In this document: piece by piece, positions 25,151 to 35,123 of the stretch
Layout: every line of letters starts with the position of its first letter
How positions within the stretch are numbered: the first letter of the stretch is position 1
From: Nocardiopsis alborubida
GTDB taxonomy: Bacteria > Actinomycetota > Actinomycetes > Streptosporangiales > Streptosporangiaceae
Direction of reading: 5' to 3'
Length of the DNA: 64,000 nucleotides
Assembly (NCBI RefSeq): GCF_012396365.1
Contig: NZ_JAAXPG010000021.1
Span: 82,075 to 146,074 of the forward strand
The notes under the pieces: model-generated
Told to the model about the DNA's origin: nothing
Databases searched by the model: none
The model's input: only the letters and a program-made list of their open reading frames with translations
Program-made: the position numbers and the translations under genes

Positions 25151-26293
25151 TTGAACGCACGACGCTTCACACCGCGGCACACGGCCGTCGGCTTCGCCGC
25201 CGCGGGAGCCGCTCTCGCCCTCCTCGTCTCCGGTTGTGGCTCGCTCACGACCACCGGCGGCGAGGCCGAGCAGGAGACCCACACCGTGGAGGAGGGCTTC
25301 CACGTCGGGCTGCTCCTGCCCGACCTCCACACGGCCCGCTACGAGGCCTTCGACCGCCCCTTCTTCGAGGAGGCGATGGGCGAACTGTGCCCCAACTGCG
25401 AGATCTCCTACGCCAACGCGGACCAGTCCGTGAGCGAGCAGCAGACCCAGGCCCAGGCCATGCTGACCGACGGTGTGGACGTGCTCGTCCTGGACCCGGT
25501 GGACGCCGCCGCCGCGGCCGGAACGGTCAACGAGGCCAAGTCCCAGGGTGTGCCGGTGATCGCCTACGACCGCCTCGCCGAGGGCGGCGCGGACATGTAC
25601 GTCTCCTTCGACAACAACCGCGTCGGCCAGGTCCAGGCCGAGTCGCTGCTGGAGGCCCTGGAGGAGGAGGGCAGCACCGGTGACGGCTCGATCGTCGTCA
25701 TGCACGGCTCGCCCACCGACCCCAACGCCGCCAGCTTCAAGGCCGGGGCCATGGGCGTCTTCGAGGAGCAGATCGAGATCGGCCAGGAGTTCGACACCCC
25801 CGAGTGGTCGCCGGACGAGGCCAACGCCCAGATGGAGGGCGCCATCACCTCCCTGGGCCTGGACGAGATCACCGGCGTCTACGCCGCCAACGACGGCATC
25901 GCCTCCGGTGTCATCTCCGCCCTGCGCAGCGCGGGCGTGGACGTGGCGGACCTGCCCCCGGTGACCGGACAGGACGCCGAGCTCGCGGGTATCCAGCGCA
26001 TCATCGCCGGTGAGCAGTACATGACCGTCTACAAGGCCATCCAGCCCGAGGCCCAGGTCGCCGCCGCCATGGCCGTCGGCCTGGCCACCGGTGAGGACCC
26101 CGAGCTGGGCGAGCACACGCTCACCGAGGTCGAGGACGGAGGCGGCGAGACCGTTCCCGCCGTCCTGCTGGAGCCGATCGCGGTCACCGCGGAGAACGTC
26201 GGCGACACGGTCGTCTCGGACGGGATCTACAGCATCGAGGAGATCTGCACCGACGACTACGCCGACACGGACTTCTGCCAGGAAGCCCTGTAG
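25151..26293 (+). CDS. sugar ABC transporter substrate-binding lipoprotein (XylF-like)
   Basis: A 380-residue periplasmic-binding-fold lipoprotein. The signal peptide ends in the lipobox LVSGC (Cys at about residue 27), so the protein is tethered to the outer face of the membrane. The mature part, starting FHVGLLLPDLHTARYEAFDR, with DGVDVLVLDPVDAAAAA and later ITGVYAANDGIASG, matches the type I pentose-binding proteins (XylF, RbsB). Xylose or a related sugar is the likely ligand, which is inferred. A TTG start at 25151 is set by GAGAGGT 8 nt upstream; the frame opens earlier but without a signal peptide in position. It is the first gene of a three-gene operon. Confidence 0.9.
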   Translation: MNARRFTPRHTAVGFAAAGAALALLVSGCGSLTTTGGEAEQETHTVEEGFHVGLLLPDLHTARYEAFDRPFFEEAMGELCPNCEISYANADQSVSEQQTQAQAMLTDGVDVLVLDPVDAAAAAGTVNEAKSQGVPVIAYDRLAEGGADMYVSFDNNRVGQVQAESLLEALEEEGSTGDGSIVVMHGSPTDPNAASFKAGAMGVFEEQIEIGQEFDTPEWSPDEANAQMEGAITSLGLDEITGVYAANDGIASGVISALRSAGVDVADLPPVTGQDAELAGIQRIIAGEQYMTVYKAIQPEAQVAAAMAVGLATGEDPELGEHTLTEVEDGGGETVPAVLLEPIAVTAENVGDTVVSDGIYSIEEICTDDYADTDFCQEAL

Positions 26294-26381
26294 AGCCGGT
26301 GCGGACGTCCCAGACCCGGGACGGCCGGGCGCCCCGCCGCCCCGCCGTCCCGGGCCAGGGCGAGAGAAGAGAAGCGAACGC

Positions 26382-27179
26382 ATGAGCACACCAGTCCTGG
26401 AACTGTCCGGGATCTCCAAGACCTTCGGTGCGGTCCGCGCCCTGAGCGACGTCGACTTCCACGTCGGCGAGGGCGAGGTCGTCGCCCTGCTCGGTGACAA
26501 CGGCGCCGGCAAGTCCACGCTGGTCAAGGTCATCTCCGGAGCCCACCCCGCCGACAGCGGCGGTGCCATCACCTGGGACGGCAAGCCGGTCAGCATCAAC
26601 GCCCCCTCCGACGCCCAGCGCCTGGGGATCGCCACCATCTACCAGGACCTCGCCCTGTGCGACAACCTGGACATCGTCGGCAACCTCTTCCTGGGCAACG
26701 AGAAACTGCACTTCCCCGGCACCCTCGACGAGGTCGAGATGGAGGGCCGGGCCATGGAGCTGCTGGACTCGCTGTCCGTGCGGATCCCCAGCCTGCGCGT
26801 CCCGGTGGCCTCCCTCTCCGGAGGCCAGCGCCAGATCATCGCCATCGCCCGCTCCCTGCTGGGCAAGCCGCGCGTGGTGATGCTCGACGAGCCCACCGCC
26901 GCACTGGGCGTCGCCCAGACCGCCCAGGTCCTCGACCTCATCGAGCGCCTGCGCGACCAGGGCCTGGGTGTGCTGCTGATCAGCCACAACATGGCCGACG
27001 TGCGCGCGGTGGCCGACCGCGCCGTGGTCCTGCGCCTGGGCCGCAACGCCGGGAACTTCCCCGTCGCGGAGACCAGCTACGAGGAGATCGTGGCCGCCAT
27101 CACCGGTGCCGCCGACAACCCGGTCAGCCGCCGCTCGGAGCGCACCGGCGCCTCGGCCCTGGCCACGGAGGACAAGTGA
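26382..27179 (+). CDS. sugar ABC transporter ATP-binding protein
   Basis: A 265-residue single-domain ATPase. Walker A is GDNGAGKST (near residue 40), the signature motif is LSGGQRQ, Walker B is VVMLDEPTAALG, and the switch His is in LISHNMADV. Many sugar importers of this class use a fused double ATPase (XylG, RbsA). Here one domain is present, as in FrcA-like systems, so it probably works as a homodimer. The ATG follows GAGAGAAGAGAAG. Its stop overlaps the permease start as ATGA in TGATG form, which shows coupled translation. Confidence 0.93.
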   Translation: MSTPVLELSGISKTFGAVRALSDVDFHVGEGEVVALLGDNGAGKSTLVKVISGAHPADSGGAITWDGKPVSINAPSDAQRLGIATIYQDLALCDNLDIVGNLFLGNEKLHFPGTLDEVEMEGRAMELLDSLSVRIPSLRVPVASLSGGQRQIIAIARSLLGKPRVVMLDEPTAALGVAQTAQVLDLIERLRDQGLGVLLISHNMADVRAVADRAVVLRLGRNAGNFPVAETSYEEIVAAITGAADNPVSRRSERTGASALATEDK

Positions 27180-28459
27180 TGACCCAGCAGACCCCCGTCT
27201 CCAAGGCACCCGCCACGGGTGCGGGCGGCTCCGCCGAGTCCAGGCGCGACCCGCGCCTGCTGACCACGGCGGCCTCGCCCAAGGGCTGGCTCGACGCCCT
27301 GCGCCGCAACCTGCGCGGCGGCGAACTGGGCCCGATCCCCGTGGTCATCGGCCTGATCCTCATCGCCGTCGTCTTCCAGTCGGCCAACGACCGGTTCCTG
27401 TCGCCGCAGAACCTGTCCAACCTCACCGTGCAGATCGCCGCCATCGGCCTGATGACCACCGGCGTGATCATGGTCCTGCTGCTGGGCGAGATCGACCTGT
27501 CCATCGGTTCGGTCGCCGGACTCGCCGCAGCGGTCCTGGGCGTGCTGGCCGTCAAACAGGGCGTCTCGGAGTGGATTGCGATCGGCGCGGCCCTCGTCGT
27601 CGGCCTCGTGGTGGGCCTGATCCACGGCGTCGTCTTCGCCAAACTCGGGGTACCGGCCTTCGTGGTCACCCTCGCCGGCCTGCTGGGCTGGCAGGGCCTG
27701 CACCTGTACCTGATGGGCGCCGACGGCACCATCAACACCAGCCCGAGCGGGCCGATCTCGCTGCTGACGCAGACCTTCTTCGTCCCGGTGGTGGGGTGGG
27801 CGCTCGCCGTCCTGGCCGTCGTCCTGTACGTGGTCTCCGTGGCCGCGGTGGAACGGCGCAGGCGCCAGGCGAACCTGCCCTACAAGCCCTGGACCGAGAT
27901 CCTCTTCCGGGCGGCCCTGCTGTTCGTGCCGATCCTCGTCGCCGTGTGGGTGCTCAACCAGTACAAGGGCGTGCCGCTGGCCTTCCTGATCTTCGTGGGC
28001 TTCGTGGTCGTGCTCGACCTGGTCCTGCGCAAGACCCGCTACGGCCGCATGGTCTACGCCGTCGGCGGCAACGCCGAGGCGGCGCGCCGCGCCGGCATCA
28101 ACGTGGACATGATCCGCATCTCGGTGTTCGGCATCGCCTCCGTCCTGGCGGCCCTGGGCGGGATCATGCTGACCTCGCGCAACTTCGCGGCGAGCGTGGC
28201 CACCGGTGGCGGCGAGGAGCTGATGATGGCCATCGCCGCCGCGGTCATCGGCGGCACCAGCCTCTTCGGCGGCCGCGGCAACGCCTACTCCGCTCTGCTG
28301 GGCGGCCTGGTCCTGGGTGCGATCACCTCCGGCCTGCTGCTGTTGCAGATGGACACCTCGGTCCGGTTCATGATCACCGCCGCCGTCCTGCTGGTCGCGG
28401 TCATCCTGGACTCCGTCTCCCGTCGGGGCCGTAAGACCCACGCCAGGGGAGGAGCCTGA
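27179..28459 (+). CDS. sugar ABC transporter permease (XylH-like)
   Basis: A 426-residue polytopic protein of the BPD_transp_2 (ribose/xylose permease) family with about ten hydrophobic segments. GEIDLSIGSVAGL and YAVGGNAEAARRAGI are the conserved family blocks; the latter is the coupling loop to the ATPase. The longer C-terminal half (about 100 residues beyond RbsC) is the XylH form. The ATG shares a base with the stop of the ATPase gene. A strong hairpin at 28530-28560 closes the operon. Confidence 0.93.
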   Translation: MTQQTPVSKAPATGAGGSAESRRDPRLLTTAASPKGWLDALRRNLRGGELGPIPVVIGLILIAVVFQSANDRFLSPQNLSNLTVQIAAIGLMTTGVIMVLLLGEIDLSIGSVAGLAAAVLGVLAVKQGVSEWIAIGAALVVGLVVGLIHGVVFAKLGVPAFVVTLAGLLGWQGLHLYLMGADGTINTSPSGPISLLTQTFFVPVVGWALAVLAVVLYVVSVAAVERRRRQANLPYKPWTEILFRAALLFVPILVAVWVLNQYKGVPLAFLIFVGFVVVLDLVLRKTRYGRMVYAVGGNAEAARRAGINVDMIRISVFGIASVLAALGGIMLTSRNFAASVATGGGEELMMAIAAAVIGGTSLFGGRGNAYSALLGGLVLGAITSGLLLLQMDTSVRFMITAAVLLVAVILDSVSRRGRKTHARGGA

Positions 28460-29158
28460 CCGGCGCGGCGACGCGAGCCATCCCCGGGCGGCGGACGGCG
28501 CCCACTCCCCGCCGTCCCCGCCCCTCCCACCCGGTCCGGCGCCCCAGGCGCCGGACCGGGCCTTCGCGCTGCCCGTTGCCGCTCGCCCGCTGCCCGCGCG
28601 CCGTCGGGGTTGGTGCAGGGCGTGCGGCGGTGGTGCACCGAAGGGGGCCGGGCTCTCACAAGGCGCAACCATGCGACCATGCGCGCGTAGAGCCCGGGCT
28701 GGTGCCGGGTGCAGCGGGGTTGGCGCAGAACCTCCAGCAGACCCCGACCACGCACCCGTGGGGCCCGATCTGGCGGGCGACCACAGGCCGTGTGGCTGAT
28801 GGCGTGCCGGAGGCTTTACCTCAGCCCCGGTGGGGTTGGCGCTTCCAGAGCGTTCTGCCTCTCACTCCCTTGCGGCGGGCGCGGCTCAGGGGCGCACCTC
28901 TCACCCCTCACCTCTCGGGGACGCAGGACCGCTGAAAGTCCCCTCTCACCCCCCCCGGGACGAAGCGCGGCTGGAGACCGGACCCGCAACCCCATCAACC
29001 TGCTGGCGCGGGGAGGCTCTACCGCGGCGCGCCACCGCCGTGCGTTCTACGCCGACTCACCGTCCCCGGGAGCTGAACGGCCGCCGAGCCCGTGCGGTCA
29101 TCCCATCCACCTACCTCCTGAACCCGGTCGGGACGGTGGGAATGTAGCGTCGCACGCC
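28460..29158. other. 699-bp gene-free region
   Basis: Apart from the terminator at 28530-28560 I see no gene. GGGGTTGGYGC occurs three times (28606, 28714, 28832), spaced about 108 and 118 bp, in the same orientation. Short CTCTCAC motifs cluster near 28860-28960. Open frames in this stretch lack coding character. Confidence 0.5.
28530..28560 (+). terminator. terminator of the sugar ABC operon
   Basis: A perfect 14-bp stem (28530-28543 with 28547-28560) closes over the loop CCA, about 70 bp past the permease stop. Confidence 0.8.
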
Positions 29159-29944
29159 GTGCCCGTAGAACTCTCCGCCGCCTCCTTCCTCGCGCCCAGC
29201 GGCCACGGCCTGCTCGCCCCCACCGACGTGGTGGCGTTCGTCGTCGCCGCGGTGGCCGCCGTCGTCGTCGGGGCCGCGGTGCAGAGCACCGTGGGCCTCG
29301 GACTCGGGATGGTCGCCGCGCCCGTCCTGTCCTTCCTGGACCCCACCCTCGTGCCGGGGGCGCTCCTGGTCACCGTGATCGTCCTGCCCGGGCTCACGCT
29401 CCTCCAGGAGTGGCGGCACGTGGACTGGCGCGGCATCGCCTGGGGGCTGCCCGCGCGCCTTCCCGGGACCGCCCTGGGCGTGTGGGTGGTGGCCGCCCTG
29501 GAGCCCCGAGCCCTCGCCGGCGCGGTCGGGGCGATGGTGCTGGTGGCCGTCGTCCTCTCGGTCTGGTCCCTGCGGGTGCGCATCACCCCGGTCTCGCTCG
29601 TGGCGGCGGGGGCCCTGTCCGGGCTCACCGGCACCGCCACCACGATCGGCGGCCCGCCCATGGCGCTGCTCTACCAGTACGAGGAGCCCGCCCGGGTCCG
29701 CGCCACCCTGGCCGCGTTCTTCCTCCTGGGCGGCGCGGTCTCCCTGACCGCCCTCGCCCTGGGCGGCCAGATGGACGCCCGGACCGCCGTCGTCGGGGCC
29801 TGCGCGATCCCCTTCGTCGTCGCGGGCTTCCTGGCCGGAACAGTGCTGCGCCGCCGCGTCGACGCCGGGTGGCTGCGCGTGGCCCTGCTGGCGGTGGTGT
29901 CGGCCTCCGCGCTGGGCCTGCTCGCCCAGGCCGCGCTGGGATGA
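29159..29944 (+). CDS. TauE/SafE (TSUP) family anion permease
   Basis: A 261-residue membrane protein with about eight hydrophobic segments. The two family repeats are visible: VGAAVQSTVGLGLGMVAAP in the N-half and ALSGLTGTATTIGGPPMAL in the C-half. TSUP members move sulfite, sulfoacetate, taurine-like anions or other organic anions across the membrane; the substrate here is unknown. A GTG at 29159 is chosen; an open frame continues far upstream but is not coding. The gene stands alone. Confidence 0.82.
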   Translation: MPVELSAASFLAPSGHGLLAPTDVVAFVVAAVAAVVVGAAVQSTVGLGLGMVAAPVLSFLDPTLVPGALLVTVIVLPGLTLLQEWRHVDWRGIAWGLPARLPGTALGVWVVAALEPRALAGAVGAMVLVAVVLSVWSLRVRITPVSLVAAGALSGLTGTATTIGGPPMALLYQYEEPARVRATLAAFFLLGGAVSLTALALGGQMDARTAVVGACAIPFVVAGFLAGTVLRRRVDAGWLRVALLAVVSASALGLLAQAALG

Positions 29945-30080
29945 CGCGCGGCCAGGGGCGATACCGCTTCGGGGACCGAGTAATGTACGCGAAAACCCGG
30001 TAACCGGACGGCGTGGGCGCGCCGGGGGCCGCTCCCACGCGGGGTTGGGTAGGACCCGTGGACGTACGCCCATAAACTCG

Positions 30081-30092
30081 GGTATGCATACC
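30081..30092. promoter_or_regulatory. 12-bp perfect palindrome upstream of dxs
   Basis: GGTATGCATACC is a perfect palindrome 84 bp before the dxs start, in an AT-richer patch that also contains CATAAACT and probably the promoter. No regulator is recognised. Confidence 0.35.
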
Positions 30093-30175
30093 TGCCGGTA
30101 GCCAAGTCCGGCCCACGTCAGGGGCCCGGAACGGCAAACTCAACGGACACGCGGGACGAGGGGACTGACGAGACA

Positions 30176-32104
30176 GTGGCACTGTTCGAGTCGATACACA
30201 ATCCGGAAGCGCTCAAGAGGCTTCCGGCCGACCAGCTCCCTGCGCTGGCACAGGAGATCCGGGACTTCCTGGTCGACTCCTGCTCCCAGACCGGCGGGCA
30301 CCTGGGCCCCAGCCTCGGCGTCGTCGAGCTGACCATCGCGCTGCACCGGGTCTTCGACTCCCCGAAGGACCCCGTCATCTTCGACACCGGGCACCAGGCC
30401 TACGCGCACAAGATCCTCACCGGCCGCCACGACTTCACCAACCTCAAGTCCGAGGGCGGCCTGTCCGGTTACCCCTCCCGCGCCGAGTCCGAGCACGACT
30501 TCGTCGAGAACTCCCACGCCTCCACCGCGCTGTCCTACGCCGACGGCATGGCCAAGGCCAACGAGGTGCAGGGCCGCACGGACCGCACCGTGGTCGCCGT
30601 CATCGGCGACGGCGCCCTCACCGGCGGCATGGCCTGGGAGGCGCTCAACAACATCGCCGAGCGCCGGGACCGGCGCCTGGTCGTCGTGGTCAACGACAAC
30701 GGTCGCTCCTACTCGCCCACCATGGGCGGTCTGGCCGACCACCTCGCCTCCCTGCGCATGGCCCCCGGCTACGAGCAGGCCCTGGACCTGGCCAAGACCA
30801 CCCTCAACCGCACGCCCGTGGTCGGCCAGCCCCTCTACGAGGCGCTGCACGGCATCAAGAAGGGCCTCAAGGACGCCATCCAGCCGCAGATGATGTTCGA
30901 GGACCTGGGCCTGAAGTACCTCGGTCCCATCGACGGCCACGACGAACAGGCCCTGGAGAAGGCGCTGCGCCGCGCCCGCGACTTCGGCGGCCCGGCGATC
31001 GTCCACTGCATCACCCAGAAGGGCAAGGGCTACGCACCGGCCGAGAACCACGACGAGGACCAGTTCCACGCCCCCGGTCCCTTCGACGTGGCCACCGGCC
31101 AGGCCAAGCCCGGCCCCAAAGCCGTCAAGTGGACCTCGGTCTTCGCCGACACCATGGTGGAGATCGGCGCGGAGCGCCCCGACGTGGTGGCCATCACCGC
31201 CGCCATGCTCCACCCCACCGGCCTCAACAAGTTCGCCGAGGCCTACCCCGAGCGCACCTTCGACGTGGGCATCGCCGAGCAGCACGCCGCCACCTCGGCC
31301 ACCGGCATGGCCATGAACGGCCTGCACCCGGTCGTGGCCGTCTACGCCACCTTCCTCAACCGCTGTTTCGACCAGGTGCTCATGGACGCCGCCCTGCACC
31401 GCCAGGGCGTCACCTTCTGCCTGGACCGCGCCGGGATCACCGGCAACGACGGCGCCAGCCACAACGGCATGTGGGACATGTCCATCCTCCAGGTGGTCCC
31501 GGGCCTGCGCCTGGCCGCGCCCCGCGACGCCGAGCGCCTGCGCACCCTGGTGCGCGAGGCCGTCGCCGTCGAGGACGCCCCCACCGTCGTGCGCTACCCC
31601 AAGGGCGCGGTCGCCGAGCAGCTGGACGCCGTGGGCAAGGTCGGCTCCATGGACCTGCTGCGCCGCGCCGCCGACGGCGGCAACTCCAAGGACCTGCTCA
31701 TCGTGGGCGTGGGCACCATGGCCCAGGTCGCCTGCGAGGTCGCCGACCGGATGGCCGCCCAGGGCCTGGGCGTCACCGTCGTCGACCCCCTGTGGGTCAA
31801 GCCGCTGGACGAGGCCCTGGTCGCCGAGGCCGCCGAGCACAGCGTCGTCGCGGTCATCGAGGACAACGGCCGCACCGGCGCGGTCGGTGACGCCGTGGCC
31901 CGCCTGCTGCGCGACCACGACGTCGACGTCCCGGTGCGCACGTTCGGCATCGCGCAGGAGTTCCTGGACCACGCCAAGCGCGACGACATCCTGCGCGAGC
32001 AGGGCCTGACCCCCCAGGAGCTGTCCCGCAGCCTCACCGAGACGGTCTCCCGGCACACCGACGGAGCCAAGCCCGCCGGCGAACTGGCCGGCGAGACCGC
32101 CTGA
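30176..32104 (+). CDS. dxs: 1-deoxy-D-xylulose-5-phosphate synthase
   Basis: A full-length 642-residue thiamine-diphosphate enzyme that condenses pyruvate and glyceraldehyde 3-phosphate, the first step of the MEP isoprenoid pathway. The N-terminus [20 protein letters not shown] is typical. [16 protein letters not shown] holds the ThDP/Mg site, and [18 protein letters not shown] in the central pyrimidine-binding domain holds the catalytic Glu. The C-terminal transketolase domain is complete. The GTG start at 30176 follows a GAGGGGAC stretch. A 28-bp palindromic terminator directly follows the gene. Confidence 0.97.
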   Translation: MALFESIHNPEALKRLPADQLPALAQEIRDFLVDSCSQTGGHLGPSLGVVELTIALHRVFDSPKDPVIFDTGHQAYAHKILTGRHDFTNLKSEGGLSGYPSRAESEHDFVENSHASTALSYADGMAKANEVQGRTDRTVVAVIGDGALTGGMAWEALNNIAERRDRRLVVVVNDNGRSYSPTMGGLADHLASLRMAPGYEQALDLAKTTLNRTPVVGQPLYEALHGIKKGLKDAIQPQMMFEDLGLKYLGPIDGHDEQALEKALRRARDFGGPAIVHCITQKGKGYAPAENHDEDQFHAPGPFDVATGQAKPGPKAVKWTSVFADTMVEIGAERPDVVAITAAMLHPTGLNKFAEAYPERTFDVGIAEQHAATSATGMAMNGLHPVVAVYATFLNRCFDQVLMDAALHRQGVTFCLDRAGITGNDGASHNGMWDMSILQVVPGLRLAAPRDAERLRTLVREAVAVEDAPTVVRYPKGAVAEQLDAVGKVGSMDLLRRAADGGNSKDLLIVGVGTMAQVACEVADRMAAQGLGVTVVDPLWVKPLDEALVAEAAEHSVVAVIEDNGRTGAVGDAVARLLRDHDVDVPVRTFGIAQEFLDHAKRDDILREQGLTPQELSRSLTETVSRHTDGAKPAGELAGETA

Positions 32105-32118
32105 GCACACGTGTCCCA

Positions 32119-32146
32119 GGCAGCCCGGGGACGTCCCCGGGCTGCC
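32119..32146 (+). terminator. terminator between dxs and the ferredoxin reductase gene
   Basis: A perfect 28-bp palindrome with a tetraloop ACGT lies 14 bp past the dxs stop and 11 bp before the next ATG. The next gene therefore needs its own promoter inside or beyond the hairpin, possibly leaderless. Confidence 0.75.
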
Positions 32147-32157
32147 AGAATGGGCGC

Positions 32158-33558
32158 ATGAGCTCCTCCGAACCTGAGCAGCACAGCACCGCCGCACCGC
32201 TCCGGGTGGCCGTGATCGGCTCCGGCCCGGCGGGCGTCTACGCCGCCGACGCCCTGACCCGGCAGCGGCGCGTGCCCGTCCGGGTCGACGTCATGGACCG
32301 CCTGCCCACGCCCTACGGGCTGGTGCGCTACGGAGTGGCCCCCGACCACACCAAGATCAAGGGTGTGGCCCGGGCGCTGCGCAGGGTTCTGGAGCACCCC
32401 GACGTGCGCTTCGTCGGCGGGGTCGAGTTCGGCGCCGACCTCACCCGCGCCGACCTGGCCCGCACCCACCACGCCGTCGTCTACGCCACCGGCGCCAGCG
32501 TCGACCGTCGCATGGACGTGCCGGGGGAGGACCTGCCCGGCAGCGTCGCCGCCACCGACTTCGTCAACTGGTACTGCGGGCACCCCGACACCGCCCTGGA
32601 GCGGTTCGTGCTCGACGCGGAGGAGGCCGTCGTGGTCGGGGCGGGCAACGTCGCCCTGGACGTGGTGCGCATCCTGGCCAAGACCGCCGACGAGCTCCGC
32701 CACACCGACATCCCCCAGCCGGTCCTGGACGTGCTCGCCGCCAGCCGTGTGCGCACCGTCCACCTGCTGTCGCGGCGCGGCCCCCTCCAGGCCAAGTTCA
32801 CCGCTCCCGAGCTGCGCGACCTGCTCGCGCTGCCCGGCGCCGACGTCGTCGTGCGCCCCGAACAGGTCGACATCGACCCCACCGCCGTGGGCAGCGGCGC
32901 CCCCGAGACGCGCGACGTCGCCCGGGCCGCCCGCACCAACCTGCGGCTCCTGGCCGAACACGCCTCCCGCGAGCCCCGCGGGAGGGACCGCACCGTACGG
33001 CTGCACTTCTGGGCCCGGCCCGTGGAGGTCCTCGGCCGGGAGGAGGGGCGCGTGAGCGGCGTGCGGGTGGAGGAGACCCGCCTGGACGCCGACGGACGCC
33101 TGACCGGGACCGGCCGGACCAGCGACCTGCCCGCCGGGATGGTGCTGCGCTCGGTGGGGTACGCGGGCGTCCCGCTGCCCGGGGTGCCCTTCGACGCCCG
33201 GGGGCGCACCGTCCCCCAGGAGGGCGGGCGCGTCCTGGACGCCGACGGCGGCGCGGTCCGGGGGGACTACGTGGCCGGATGGATCAAGCGGGGCGCCACC
33301 GGGGTGATCGGCACCAACAAGTCCGACGCCGCCGCGACCGTGCGCGCCCTGCTGGAGGACGCCGGGGAGCTGCGCGCGGCGGCCCCGGAGCTGGTGCCCC
33401 TGGAGGCCGTGCTGGACGAGCGCGGGGTGGCCCACAGCGACTACGAGGACTGGCTGCGCATCGACACCGCCGAGGCCGACCAGGCCGTGGAGCTGGACCG
33501 GGGCGAGCGGGTCAAGCTCCACGGCTGGGAGGCCTACCGCAGGGTCGTCGGCGGCTGA
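32158..33558 (+). CDS. ferredoxin/flavodoxin-NADP+ reductase, FprA-like
   Basis: A 466-residue two-dinucleotide-binding flavoprotein of the adrenodoxin-reductase/FprA type. It has FAD motif VIGSGPAGVYAADAL near residue 20, PTPYGLVRYGVAPDH near residue 47, and the NADP motif VVVGAGNVALDV near residue 158. Near the C-terminus YVAGWIKRGATGVIGTNK closes the NADP site. It moves electrons between NADPH and ferredoxins that feed P450s or other oxidases. The length fits the family. The ATG is only 11 bp after the dxs terminator; CAGAAT about 7 nt upstream could be the -10 of a leaderless transcript. Confidence 0.93.
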   Translation: MSSSEPEQHSTAAPLRVAVIGSGPAGVYAADALTRQRRVPVRVDVMDRLPTPYGLVRYGVAPDHTKIKGVARALRRVLEHPDVRFVGGVEFGADLTRADLARTHHAVVYATGASVDRRMDVPGEDLPGSVAATDFVNWYCGHPDTALERFVLDAEEAVVVGAGNVALDVVRILAKTADELRHTDIPQPVLDVLAASRVRTVHLLSRRGPLQAKFTAPELRDLLALPGADVVVRPEQVDIDPTAVGSGAPETRDVARAARTNLRLLAEHASREPRGRDRTVRLHFWARPVEVLGREEGRVSGVRVEETRLDADGRLTGTGRTSDLPAGMVLRSVGYAGVPLPGVPFDARGRTVPQEGGRVLDADGGAVRGDYVAGWIKRGATGVIGTNKSDAAATVRALLEDAGELRAAAPELVPLEAVLDERGVAHSDYEDWLRIDTAEADQAVELDRGERVKLHGWEAYRRVVGG

Positions 33559-33669
33559 CCGCCCTGGCTTGGAGCGTCCGCCAGCAGGTGCCGGACGTGG
33601 ACCGGCCGGAACCGTCGCCGGTGTGACGCAAGGGCTCTGGCCTGCGGCGAAGGGGTGGGCGGTGACGCG

Positions 33670-35028
33670 TCAGGCGACCTGGTCGGTGGTGGCGCCGTAG
33701 GTGTTGCAGCCCTCCACGGTCGCCTGCGACCAGCCCTGCTCCAGCCAGAACGCCCGGTTGCTGGCGCTGCCGTGCGTGTCGAGGTCGCCGCCGCCGTTGA
33801 AGTGGTCGTTGGCCGTCCGCAGCGCCTCCTCGTCGGCGCCGGTGATCCCGCGCAGGCCCACCCCGGCCATGCACTCGGCCTGGAGTTCGGTGCGGCGCAT
33901 GGCCTCCAGCTCGGCCCGCTCGTCCTCGGCCTTCCAGGTCATGCCGTGCGCGATGCCCAGGATGCCGGTGGCGTACTGCACGTGGTGGCCGTACTCGTGG
34001 CCCATCAGGGCGAGCCAGACCTCCTCGCGCTGGCCCGGGGGGAGCAGGGCGCCCAGGTGGCGCACGTTGGGCAGCACGATGGTGATGCGGCTCAGGTCGC
34101 TCTCGTAGTAGGCGAGCGTGTACCCCTCCTCGGGATCGGCGTCGGGGGAGTCGGGCGAGACCCGGGTGACGGCGAACTCGGGGAGCTCCACGGACAGGCC
34201 CAGGTCCTCGAACACCGGTGCCCACAGCGTGTTCAGGCAGTCCCCGGAGACGGCCGCGAACTCCTCCCAGGACTCGTCGGAGGCCATGTCCAGTTCGGGG
34301 ACGTCGCAGTCGACCGGATCGGGCATGGCGACGTCGTAGAGGGGGTGGTCGACGGCGTCGACCTCCACCTGGTTGGGCCGCGCCCTGAGGCGGTCGTCGT
34401 AGTGGGCGGTCAGGTCGACGCCGACGGGCTGGGGCTCCTCCTGGGGGGTGGTGGCGACGATGAGGATGCTCGCGGCCAGCGCCACGAGGGCGATCACGGC
34501 CGCACCCGCCGAACCGAGCAGGACGCTCGCGCCGCGGCGCGAGGGCCGCTCCGGCGGATGCGGCCAGGGCTGCGCGGGCTGCTGCCAGCCGGACCCCGGG
34601 TGGGCGGCGGGGTAGCCGCCGGGCGGGAGGGCGAAGGGATGGGGCCGCGCCTGGGCGGCCGGTCCCCGCCACGGGTTCGGCGCGTGGGCGGGGGGCGGGC
34701 CGTACCCGGCGTCCGGGGGGAGGGGGCGGCCGTGCTGGGCGAGGGGAGGGGCGGGGTGGTGGGGCGCACCGACCTGTGTCCGTCCCGAGGCGGGGGGAAC
34801 GGGGCGGTACGGCGGGGAGCCCGCGGCCGGCCCGGGGTACGGGGGAGCGGGCACGGAGGGCGCGTCGCTCCGCGTCCGCCCCGTCTCGCCGGGTCCGCTC
34901 CCGTCCGTTCCGTGTCCGGGTCCGACGGGCTCCTCGGCACCGGGGCCGCCGACGGCGCCTCCGGTACCGGGCCGCTCGGGTCGGGGGGTCTCGTCTCCGG
35001 GCCGCTCACCGCCGGATGGGTTCTCCAC
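33670..35028 (-). CDS. neutral zinc metallopeptidase, membrane-anchored
   Basis: A 452-residue protein. The first 165 residues are a cytoplasmic Pro/Gly/Ala-rich tail, then one membrane span (about 170-195), then an outer peptidase domain of the YpfJ/PF04228 family. The zinc site HEYGHH lies at His344-Glu345...His348. The downstream third ligand is probably within ELQAECMAGVGL, about 30 residues on. It is likely an extracytoplasmic protease of unknown substrate. The GTG start at 35028 gives the complete Pro-rich tail. It lies downstream of a TetR gene in the same direction with a 95-bp gap. Confidence 0.85.
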   Translation of the reverse strand: MENPSGGERPGDETPRPERPGTGGAVGGPGAEEPVGPGHGTDGSGPGETGRTRSDAPSVPAPPYPGPAAGSPPYRPVPPASGRTQVGAPHHPAPPLAQHGRPLPPDAGYGPPPAHAPNPWRGPAAQARPHPFALPPGGYPAAHPGSGWQQPAQPWPHPPERPSRRGASVLLGSAGAAVIALVALAASILIVATTPQEEPQPVGVDLTAHYDDRLRARPNQVEVDAVDHPLYDVAMPDPVDCDVPELDMASDESWEEFAAVSGDCLNTLWAPVFEDLGLSVELPEFAVTRVSPDSPDADPEEGYTLAYYESDLSRITIVLPNVRHLGALLPPGQREEVWLALMGHEYGHHVQYATGILGIAHGMTWKAEDERAELEAMRRTELQAECMAGVGLRGITGADEEALRTANDHFNGGGDLDTHGSASNRAFWLEQGWSQATVEGCNTYGATTDQVA

Positions 35029-35123
35029 GGGGTCAGTCCTCGCTATCGTGCCGCCGCGTGCCGGGGTGGGTCATCTCCGCCTGGGGCGAATCCGGCAAGA
35101 GTCGCAGACCTCCAGTATGGGGC

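Noticed and set aside
28709..29158. Upstream extension of the TauE/SafE frame as a longer N-terminal domain
   Set aside because: The translation is Pro/Arg/Ser low-complexity without coding character; the membrane protein proper begins at 29159.
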